A DNA stretch of 64,000 nt from NCBI RefSeq assembly GCF_041228405.1, contig NZ_CP133888.1, forward strand, positions 930,001 to 994,000, written 5' to 3'. This document shows positions 1 to 6,937 of this stretch, in pieces (the first letter of the stretch is position 1; each line of letters opens with the position of its first letter). The position numbers and the translations under genes were made by a program. The notes beneath the pieces were generated by a model. That model ran no database searches. It saw only the letters and a list, made by a program, of their open reading frames with translations, and had not been told where the DNA came from. The stretch is from Salinilacustrithrix flava (GTDB lineage Bacteria; Actinomycetota; Acidimicrobiia; Acidimicrobiales; Salinilacustritrichaceae).

Positions 1-705
1 CGTGTCTCCGGTCAGCGAGCCCGCGGCCACCCCTGCGGCGATGCCGGCGAGCAATCCGATTCCCATTGGCAGCGTCGCACCCACTGCGACAGTGCTCCCT
101 GCTGCGACGGCGGAGACCTTCGCGGCGCGGGTGCTGAGCAGCGGCAAGAGGAGCAGCACGAAGGTCAGGGGTGCCGCCAGGTCGAGGCGCAGTACGGCGG
201 GGACCGAGTCCGCGAGTGTCACACCTGCTCCGGTGAGAGCCACCCACGACACCCAGGCGGTGAGTCCGGCGCCGAAGTAGAAGCTGCGGTGGCTGATGGC
301 CTCCGCGCCGGGCCCCTCCTCGAACCGCGCTGCAGCGATCGCGTACACCGCGTCGGTCAGGAAGTACGCGCCCGCCGCTCTGGTACGCCGTGACCAGGGA
401 TCCATGTGCGGTCGCAGTGACGCCCCGTACAGGAGGTGGCGCGCGTTCATCACCAGGCAGGACAGGACGACGACGGTTGGTGCAGCACCCGCGTCGAGCA
501 ACGAGACAGCAGTCGCTTGTGCCGCACCGGCGAACACCAGCCACGATGATGACCACGCGACCAACGGATCGAGATCGGTGGCAGCGAACGTCGCTCCGAG
601 CGCCAGGGCGAACGGCACGTAGCCGAGAGCGAGCGACAGCGCCACTCCTGCCCCTTGGGAGAGCGCTTCCCGGTCGATGCGACGCCCAACAGCGATCGAG
701 GTCAT
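1..705 (-). CDS. AzlC-family branched-chain amino acid permease, 3' end outside window
   Basis: The reading frame opens with MTSIAVGRRIDRE and stays open to the window edge, so the C-terminus is missing. The hydrophobic N-terminal half, with GVALSLALGYVPFALALGA and later WSSSWLVFAGAAQATAVSLL and CLVMNARHLLYGASL, is typical of AzlC, the large subunit of the AzlCD exporter for branched-chain amino acids and related compounds. The ATG overlaps the stop of the upstream deacetylase as ATGA, so translation is probably coupled and the gene is the third member of a methyltransferase / PIG-L / AzlC operon. A small AzlD partner would be expected just beyond the edge. Substrate is not determinable from sequence. 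Confidence 0.85.
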   Translation of the reverse strand, partial: MTSIAVGRRIDREALSQGAGVALSLALGYVPFALALGATFAATDLDPLVAWSSSWLVFAGAAQATAVSLLDAGAAPTVVVLSCLVMNARHLLYGASLRPHMDPWSRRTRAAGAYFLTDAVYAIAAARFEEGPGAEAISHRSFYFGAGLTAWVSWVALTGAGVTLADSVPAVLRLDLAAPLTFVLLLLPLLSTRAAKVSAVAAGSTVAVGATLPMGIGLLAGIAAGVAAGSLTGDT

Positions 706-1445
706 CGCCTCGCTCCGCTGCTCGGTGCGACGACGTCAGCCGCCACGAAGCTCTCGTGGCCGTAGAGGGAGCGGAGCTCGAGCGCCGACATGACGGCGAG
801 CGCCGGGGTGACCTGGCTGTGCATGGCGTGCAGCGCGGCCATCTTCCGATCCAAGGCCTCGTCGTCGAGGTCGAGTTGGAGGGCGAGGGCGTCGCGCTCC
901 ACCGGTGTCGGGCGCTCGTCGGTCATGTAGATCGACCAGGTCTCCAGGCGCTCCCGGAACCGGCGGTGGCGGTCCGCATCGAGCGCTGCCGTCAGCACGC
1001 GAGGCGGCGCCGCGAACCGGTCGCACGCGGCCAGCACCCACTGGCCGACCGCGATGTGGTCGGGGTGGTACGTCATGCCGTCGGGCCCGAACGTCAACAC
1101 GGTGTCCGGGCGTACCTCGTCGATCACCACGGCGATCGCCTCGCAGCCGGCGCGGGGATCGATGCCATCCAGGGTCCCGTCCTCGAAGCCCAGCCAACGG
1201 TGATCGTCGACCCCGAGGATGCTCATGGCGGCAGTCGCCTCCCAGCGCCGCAGCCGCCCGAGCCGTTCGGGCGGCCACGCCGCCGGGTCGTCGGTGCCGT
1301 GCTCGCCATCGGTCGCCGAGACGCACACGACGTCCTGGCCGAGCTGGCGAGCTGCGGCCATGACACCGCCGGCCAGGAAGGTCTCGTCATCGGGGTGCGC
1401 CCAGACGGACAGGATCCTGCCCAGGCCGGCGATGTCGACCGTCAT
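702..1445 (-). CDS. PIG-L (LmbE-like) zinc-dependent deacetylase
   Basis: A 247-residue protein with the AHPDDE zinc-binding motif at residues 16-21 and the second metal-binding signature HPDH at 127-130, both diagnostic of the PIG-L/LmbE/MshB fold that removes acetyl groups from N-acetylglucosamine-type substrates. I chose the ATG that overlaps the upstream methyltransferase stop (ATGA) because the AHPDDE motif normally lies within the first 20 or so residues; an earlier in-frame start would add an unrelated 51-residue extension. Its stop again overlaps the next gene (AzlC). Relatives include mycothiol biosynthesis enzymes, but the operon context with a methyltransferase and an exporter suggests tailoring or release of a small molecule rather than mycothiol synthesis. 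Confidence 0.88.
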   Translation of the reverse strand: MTVDIAGLGRILSVWAHPDDETFLAGGVMAAARQLGQDVVCVSATDGEHGTDDPAAWPPERLGRLRRWEATAAMSILGVDDHRWLGFEDGTLDGIDPRAGCEAIAVVIDEVRPDTVLTFGPDGMTYHPDHIAVGQWVLAACDRFAAPPRVLTAALDADRHRRFRERLETWSIYMTDERPTPVERDALALQLDLDDEALDRKMAALHAMHSQVTPALAVMSALELRSLYGHESFVAADVVAPSSGARR

Positions 1446-2548
1446 GGCCGTGCGGCCAGGATCAGGTTGAACGGCGTCTCGAGCGAGCGCTCGAAGCGGG
1501 AGAAGCCGTTGGCGACGAAGATCTGCTCCCACCGGGCGGCGCCCACCTGGTTCCCCAGCGCCTCGGGCCCACCCTGCGAGAGCGCGCACGGCGTGCACAG
1601 CACCGTCGACGCGGCGTAGAAGAGGCGTCCGAGCGGGTTCGCGATCGATGTGGCCCGGTCGTCACCGGCTTGTGCCTCGACGAGCAGCACGACACCGTCA
1701 TCGGCGAGCAGCGACCGGGCATGCCGGATGACCGCGCCAGGATCGCCCATGTCGTGGAGCGCGTCGAAGACGCACACGACGTCGTAGGGCCCGCCATCGA
1801 AGTCGGTGGCAGTGCGGGTGCTGAACTGCACGTTGGACGTGACGCCCCGCTCGACCGCGACCTCGCGTGCACGGCGGATGGAACCATCGTGGAAGTCGAA
1901 GCCGTGGAACGTCGACTGCGGGTACGCCTCGGCCATGAGTGCCGTGGACACGCCGTGGCCGCACCCGACGTCGGCGACGCTGGCACCAGCGGTCAGCTTC
2001 TCGGCGAGTCCGGGCACCGAGGGAATCCACTCCGACGTCAGCGAGGTGCTGTACGCGTTCCCGTAGAACCGCTCGACCGCCGTGAACATGCAGTCGTGGT
2101 GGTCGCCCCAGTCGATGCCACCCGATCCGCGGAACGCGGACTCCAGCTGGTCCTGATCCGTGAAGTACGACCGGACCAACGTGGCTGCGCTCGCCAAGAA
2201 CACCGGCGAGCCCTCATCAGCGAGCAGGGCGGCCGCTGCGGGGCCGATGGTGAAGCGGTCGTCGCCTCGATCGTCGACGACGTGGTCCACGTAGCCCGCA
2301 GATGCGTTGCACGAGAGCCACTCCAGCACGAGCCGCTCGTTGCAGCCCGAGGTCGCGGCCAGGTCGCCAGCGGTCGCACCGCCCAGGTCCGCGAGAGCGC
2401 CGTACAGCCCCAGGCGATCGCCGATGGCGACCATCGAGATGAACGCTGCGCTGGCAACCGCATCGACGAAGCTGGCGACGGTCTCCTCCACGGCGAGCTC
2501 GAGGTCGGACGGTGCGGGGGCGGCTGTGGTGTGCTCGGCGATGGTCAT
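1442..2548 (-). CDS. Class I SAM-dependent methyltransferase with N-terminal winged helix
   Basis: 368 residues. Residues about 40-105 form a winged-helix-like dimerisation region (GDRLGLYGAL...LAATSGCNERLVLEWL), and residues 191-200 carry SAM-binding motif I, VADVGCGHGV, followed by a Rossmann-type methyltransferase domain containing FDALHDMGDP. This arrangement matches the Rv2258c-like group of small-molecule or transcription-associated methyltransferases. A strong ribosome site (AAGGAG) lies 7-8 bases before the ATG. It is the first gene of a leftward operon and is read divergently from a SARP regulator 98 bp away, which suggests that regulator controls it. The substrate is unknown. Confidence 0.85.
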   Translation of the reverse strand: MTIAEHTTAAPAPSDLELAVEETVASFVDAVASAAFISMVAIGDRLGLYGALADLGGATAGDLAATSGCNERLVLEWLSCNASAGYVDHVVDDRGDDRFTIGPAAAALLADEGSPVFLASAATLVRSYFTDQDQLESAFRGSGGIDWGDHHDCMFTAVERFYGNAYSTSLTSEWIPSVPGLAEKLTAGASVADVGCGHGVSTALMAEAYPQSTFHGFDFHDGSIRRAREVAVERGVTSNVQFSTRTATDFDGGPYDVVCVFDALHDMGDPGAVIRHARSLLADDGVVLLVEAQAGDDRATSIANPLGRLFYAASTVLCTPCALSQGGPEALGNQVGAARWEQIFVANGFSRFERSLETPFNLILAARP

Positions 2549-2599
2549 CAGAATCTCCTTGGTGGATGTCTTGGTCAGCGATCAGCCTCCCGGTCGCCC

Positions 2600-2628
2600 C
2601 TTGCGCAGCCCTTGACGCTCACTTGATC
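2600..2628. promoter_or_regulatory. Candidate SARP operator: three heptamers at 11-bp period
   Basis: CTTGCGC (2600-2606), CTTGACG (2611-2617) and CTTGATC (2622-2628) are direct repeats exactly 11 bp apart, separated by 4-bp spacers. SARP/BTAD regulators classically bind heptameric direct repeats with this spacing. The site lies between the methyltransferase operon and the SARP gene, which makes autoregulation and control of the neighbouring operon plausible. Confidence 0.55.
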
Positions 2629-2646
2629 GATGGTCATGCTGCCGAC

Positions 2647-5600
2647 GTGGTGGAGCCCCAGCCCGCCCTGCGGATCGCCGTGCTCGGACCCTGCGTGGTC
2701 GAGCACGACGGCCGGGACATCACGCCCGCGAGTCCCCTGCAGCGCCGCCTCCTGACGCTGCTCGCCCTGCGGTCGCCGCGCCCGGCCTCGATCGAGTCGC
2801 TCATGGACGTGGCCTGGCCGCACACCGAGCGTCCCAAGGATCCCCGCCAGAACCTGCACACCCACGTCTCACGACTTCGCCGTCACCTGGACAGGGGATC
2901 CGACCGAACGGCGGCCATCGCCACCGACGCTGATGCGTACTGCCTCGATCCCACGGTTGCCACCACCGATCTGCACGAGCTGGCGAGGCTGACCGGAGCC
3001 GAATCGGTGGGCGAACCCGCCACGACGTCCGAGCGGCTGGGTCGGGCGCTGGCGCTCTGGCGCGGTCCGTCCTTGCTCGACATCGCCGACAGCGACTGCG
3101 GTGTCGGCGAGGCCGCCCGTCTCGACGAGCTGCGCCTCTCGCTGACAGAGACGCGCTTCGAGCAGCTGCTGGTCGATCAGGCGGACCTCGGGCTCATGGC
3201 GGAGCTCGAGGCGTTCACGATGGCCCACCCCTACCGGGAGCGGCCACACGCCGTGCTGATGGAGAGCCTCTACCACCTCGGTCGTCAGGCCGATGCGCTG
3301 AGCACCTACCAGCGGCTGCGCTCGCGGCTCGGGGAGGATCTCGGACTGGAGCCGTCGACCGCCCTGCGCCAGCTGGAGGCGAAGATCCTGGCGCACGAGC
3401 TCCAGGACCGGCAGCTGGCCCCGACCCTGGCGGTCGGTGCGCGCGAAGCCGCCCCGCCAGAGCCGATGAGCGGTCCACCCAGAGCGCTGACCGCGCTGCT
3501 CGGCCGCGAGGCCGAACTCGCGCAGCTCCGGGCCGGCGTGCGGCGGTCACGGATCACGACGATCGTCGGGCCCGCTGGTGTCGGCAAGACCCGACTGGCC
3601 ATGGCGCTCGCCCATGAGCTGGACGGCGCCGCCGACCTCCACCAGCCCCTGGTGTGGTGCGATCTCACCACCGCGTCCTCTGCCTCCGATGCCGTCGATG
3701 TCATCGCCTTGGCGCTGCAGGCCCGTCGGCAGGGATCCCAGACCACGCGCCAGGCCGTGGTCACCGCGATCACCGGCATCGAACCGCTCCTGTTCCTGGA
3801 CAACTGCGAACAGGTGGCCGAACCGGTCGCGGACCTGGTGGTCGACGTCCTCGCCACTGCGCCGGCGTCCGTCGTCGTCACGGCCAGAGCCCCGCTCGAC
3901 GTTGCCGGCGAGGAGCTGGTGAAGCTCGCCCCGATGCGGTGGGCGGATCCGACCATCTCGAGCGAGCCGCCACCGGCGATCGCGCTCTTCTGCCAGCGCG
4001 CGGCCGCAGCGGGCGCGGACATCGCTGCAGATCAGCGCTCGAGGCGCCTCATCGTGGATGTGTGCCGAGCCGTGGACGGGTTGCCCCTCGGCATCGAGAT
4101 CGCCGCTGCCCAGCTGCGCAACATGACGCTGGAGGAGCTGGCCGAGCGCGTCACCGCGCGCAGCGGCGCGCTCGACGTGAACCGACGCTCGGGCGCACCC
4201 CGCCATCGCTCCATCCGCTCGGCGCTGAACTGGTCACTCGACTCCCTCGACGTTGCCGACCGGGAGGTCTTCGCAGCGATCAGCACCTTCTCCGGGTCCT
4301 TCGACGCCCTCGGCGCCGCTGCTGTCCTCGACGCAGCCGACGCCGCCGAGGTCGAGGACCGCCTCCGGTCGCTGAGCGACCTGTCCCTCCTCACCGTCGA
4401 GGTCGCGAGCGGCCGGTCCCGGTTCCGCTTGCTGCGAACCGCCCGCCGCATCGGGCAGGAGCGAGCCGTGGCCGACGGGTCCGCACCGATGTTCCTCGAT
4501 CGCCACCGGCGGTGGGTCCTCGAGCTCGTGCGAGACGCCGAACCACGCTTCCGAGGGCCCCATGAGGCCATCGCGGTGCGAGCGATCGAGGTCGAGACCG
4601 ACAACATCCGCTCCGTCCTCCGCCGGGCGGTCGCGCAGGGCGATGCCGACACGGCGCTGACCGTGGCCACGTCCCTGTGCGACTTCGCGCTCCACCGCCT
4701 GCGCGATGACGTGGGGGAGTGGGCGGAGCTCGCTCTGGCGATCGAGGGAGCCAACGACCACCCGCTGCGGGCGGCGGCGATGGCCACGATGGCGCTCGTG
4801 GCCACCAACCGGGGGGACCTGGCGGCTGCGCGTGCGCTGGCCGCAGGCGCGCTGGAGATGGGCCAGGGCGACACCGCTGCCACCCTCCACGCCCACCACG
4901 CCCAGGCACTGGTCGCCCTGTACTCCGGAGAGCTACCCGAGGCCGCGGCTGCCGCCGAGGGCTACCTCGCGCTCGCGAGCTCCGCCGACGAGCCCTTCCA
5001 CGGCCAGATCGCCTGCATGATCTCCGGCTTGGCCGAGCTCTACGGCGGTGCCACCGATCGGGCCTTGGCGTGGGCAGAGCGGTCGCGCGTGCTCGCGCAG
5101 CACAGCGGCGCGCCGACCTCGGAGGCGTGGGCGGACTACCTCCTCGGCGAGGCGACCGCCAGACGTGACCCGGCGCGCTCGGCAGCGCTGCTGCGGTCTG
5201 CGATCGCCGCCGGCGAGACCGTCGACAACCACCTCGTCACCGGGGTGGCGCGCCTGTCCCTCACCACGCTCCCGATCGAGGTCGGTCACGAGGAGGCGAC
5301 CCTCGAGGCATACCGCCAGCTCATCGAGAGCTGGCGCTCGCGCAACGACTGGACCCACCAGTGGACGACGCTGCACAACCTGGCACCCCTGCTGGCCAAG
5401 TGCGGAGCCGATGCCGAGGCCGCCGAGCTGCTCGGCGCGTTGACGGCTGCCGAGGATGCGCCGCGGCTGTTCGGTGAGGCTGCCGACGAGATCGAGGCGC
5501 TTCGCACGGAGCTCTCGGCCCGGCTGGGGGTCGAGCGCGTCGAGCTCCTCCGGTCCTCCGGTGCGGCCCTGAGTCCACGAGACACCGTCGATCTCGCCCT

Positions 5601-5649
5601 TCTCACCATCGAGGGACTGCTGGCGGCACCCGACCGAGCCATGGCCTGA
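2647..5649 (+). CDS. AfsR/SARP-type transcriptional regulator (wHTH-BTAD-NB-ARC-TPR)
   Basis: About 1000 residues. The N-terminus (LRIAVLGPCVVEHDGR...LQRRLLTLLALRSPRP) is an OmpR-like winged helix, followed by a bacterial transcriptional activation domain (LYHLGRQADALSTYQRLRSRLGEDLGLEPS). A STAND ATPase module has Walker A GPAGVGKTRLA near residue 308 and Walker B LLFLDNCEQV near 380. The C-terminal third is alanine-rich helical repeats of TPR type. Either of two adjacent GTG codons (2647, 2650) could start the gene; I chose the first. No good ribosome site is visible, so it may be leaderless. It is divergent from the methyltransferase/PIG-L/AzlC operon and is paralogous to the regulator starting at 25877. 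Confidence 0.85.
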   Translation: MVEPQPALRIAVLGPCVVEHDGRDITPASPLQRRLLTLLALRSPRPASIESLMDVAWPHTERPKDPRQNLHTHVSRLRRHLDRGSDRTAAIATDADAYCLDPTVATTDLHELARLTGAESVGEPATTSERLGRALALWRGPSLLDIADSDCGVGEAARLDELRLSLTETRFEQLLVDQADLGLMAELEAFTMAHPYRERPHAVLMESLYHLGRQADALSTYQRLRSRLGEDLGLEPSTALRQLEAKILAHELQDRQLAPTLAVGAREAAPPEPMSGPPRALTALLGREAELAQLRAGVRRSRITTIVGPAGVGKTRLAMALAHELDGAADLHQPLVWCDLTTASSASDAVDVIALALQARRQGSQTTRQAVVTAITGIEPLLFLDNCEQVAEPVADLVVDVLATAPASVVVTARAPLDVAGEELVKLAPMRWADPTISSEPPPAIALFCQRAAAAGADIAADQRSRRLIVDVCRAVDGLPLGIEIAAAQLRNMTLEELAERVTARSGALDVNRRSGAPRHRSIRSALNWSLDSLDVADREVFAAISTFSGSFDALGAAAVLDAADAAEVEDRLRSLSDLSLLTVEVASGRSRFRLLRTARRIGQERAVADGSAPMFLDRHRRWVLELVRDAEPRFRGPHEAIAVRAIEVETDNIRSVLRRAVAQGDADTALTVATSLCDFALHRLRDDVGEWAELALAIEGANDHPLRAAAMATMALVATNRGDLAAARALAAGALEMGQGDTAATLHAHHAQALVALYSGELPEAAAAAEGYLALASSADEPFHGQIACMISGLAELYGGATDRALAWAERSRVLAQHSGAPTSEAWADYLLGEATARRDPARSAALLRSAIAAGETVDNHLVTGVARLSLTTLPIEVGHEEATLEAYRQLIESWRSRNDWTHQWTTLHNLAPLLAKCGADAEAAELLGALTAAEDAPRLFGEAADEIEALRTELSARLGVERVELLRSSGAALSPRDTVDLALLTIEGLLAAPDRAMA

Positions 5650-5664
5650 TGCGGGGCCCCGCCC
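5642..5664. repeat. Dispersed 23-bp repeat, copy 1, with GC-rich palindrome
   Basis: This stretch starts in the last codons of the SARP gene and contains the perfect palindrome GCGGGGCCCCGC (5651-5662), which may act as a transcription terminator. It matches 17216-17238, just after the osmC-like gene, at 22 of 23 positions. No U tract follows, as is common in high-GC actinobacteria. The 62 bp after it, up to the next gene, show nothing recognisable. Confidence 0.5.
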
Positions 5665-5726
5665 GAGTCGCATCTCTCATGATCCGAGCAGTTCTGCTCG
5701 TGACAGCCTCCCTGGACGCCGGGTCC

Positions 5727-5945
5727 CTACTCGGGGTCCAGTGAGGATCCGCCCTCCTCACCGAGAACCGAGAGCAGTCGGCGATAGATCGCATCCTCGG
5801 GCTCGTCGAACTCGACGGGGACGATCCGCGACCCGGTTCGAACCGTCGGGAGCCGGCTCATGCGGTCGACGGCGTCGAGGATGAAGGACTCCACCTCTGC
5901 GTCGGCGATGTCACGCTCGGGGTGGCGCTCCCCTCTCGTCGCCAT
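5727..5945 (-). CDS. Small hypothetical protein
   Basis: A 72-residue acidic protein starting MATRGERHPERDIADAEVES. I do not recognise a family. It contains a motif-like stretch VEFDEPEDAIYRRLLSVLGEEGG that predicts helix. It lies 21 bp downstream of the acetyltransferase gene on the same strand and is probably cotranscribed with it. Codon use (mostly G/C at third positions) and the tight spacing support a real gene, but no function can be proposed. Confidence 0.6.
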   Translation of the reverse strand: MATRGERHPERDIADAEVESFILDAVDRMSRLPTVRTGSRIVPVEFDEPEDAIYRRLLSVLGEEGGSSLDPE

Positions 5946-5966
5946 GGTCTGTCTCCTGCTGACCGA

Positions 5967-6743
5967 CTACTCGGCTGGCTCATGAGCGAGCTGGACGTAC
6001 GTTCCCAGATCGAGGTAGCCCATGCGACGGTAGATCGGGGCGCCCATCGGGGAGGCCTGGAGCGTCGAGTGGTCGCAGCCGAGACGCCGGCCCTCCTCGA
6101 CCGCAGCCCACGTGAGCGCCTCGCCGTACCCGCGGCGTCGATGTTCCGGTGGGGTCGCCACGTTGTAGATGCCGGCCGTTCGACCGGTCACGCTCACGAG
6201 CGCGGTTGCGACGGGCACGTCGTCGACCGAGCCGGTCACCATCACGACGGCTGGGTCGTCGAGCATCGTCTCCGTGGCGAGGACGTCGATGAACTCCCGC
6301 GGCATGTCGAACCCGCGGGCAGCGAGGTCGCGGGCGACTTCGAGTCCGGTGGCATCTCGGACGACGGTGATCTCGAGGCCATCGCGAACAGGCGGAATCT
6401 CCTCGATCGCGGGAAGCGCCATCGCGAGGGGGCCGCCGGCGTCGGTGAGGCCGGCGCGGCGCCCGGCGTCGAGCAGGGCATCGTCTACGCCTTCACGCAC
6501 CCAGAGGAGCCAGGGCACGCCGCGCTCGGCCATGAAGTCGGAGGCATCGGCGATCAGCCGGTCGGGGTCATCGACGGGACCCGTTGCGTACACGCCGTTG
6601 AAGAAGGCGGCGGGCAGCCCGGTAGCCACGAACGGGCAGTCGAGTGAGCCGCCGACCTCGCCACTGTGCCCGCCGATGCTCGCCCACGCGCCCGCGAGGT
6701 TGACGTCGGCCGCCCTTCCGAGTGCGTCCAGTCCTCCGACCAT
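5967..6743 (-). CDS. GNAT-family N-acetyltransferase
   Basis: 258 residues. The C-terminal half carries the acetyl-CoA binding signature: a beta strand TAGIYNVATPPEHRRRGYGEALTWAA, in which the P-loop is the RRRGYG segment (Q/R-x-x-G-x-G/A type), followed by SPMGAPIYRRMGY, the usual GNAT C-terminal motif. The N-terminal 110 residues resemble the non-catalytic half of tandem-GNAT proteins, starting MVGGLDALGRAADVNLAG. Substrate is unknown. The small gene at 5727-5945 follows closely. The gene is divergent from the LuxR-type regulator at 6938 across a 194-bp gap that includes a hairpin CTGGCG-CAAT-CGCCAG at 6826-6841. Confidence 0.8.
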   Translation of the reverse strand: MVGGLDALGRAADVNLAGAWASIGGHSGEVGGSLDCPFVATGLPAAFFNGVYATGPVDDPDRLIADASDFMAERGVPWLLWVREGVDDALLDAGRRAGLTDAGGPLAMALPAIEEIPPVRDGLEITVVRDATGLEVARDLAARGFDMPREFIDVLATETMLDDPAVVMVTGSVDDVPVATALVSVTGRTAGIYNVATPPEHRRRGYGEALTWAAVEEGRRLGCDHSTLQASPMGAPIYRRMGYLDLGTYVQLAHEPAE

Positions 6744-6937
6744 CGTCTGCCCCCGATCCCCCCCGACCGCGTGCCACGGACGGTAGCTCTACGGGCGAGC
6801 ATGGGGTCGGGCTCCGATGAGGCGCCTGGCGCAATCGCCAGCGCGAGCCGGATCCCGCACCTCCGACTCCAGCCCGGGCCGAGCGACGAACGTGCTCCAC
6901 GGCATCGCCGGGAGGGGCGCCGGTACCCTCGCCGCGG

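Noticed and set aside
6826..6841. Hairpin CTGGCG-CAAT-CGCCAG as a terminator or attenuator
   Set aside because: It lies between divergent gene starts and has no U tract; a role cannot be supported beyond noting it.
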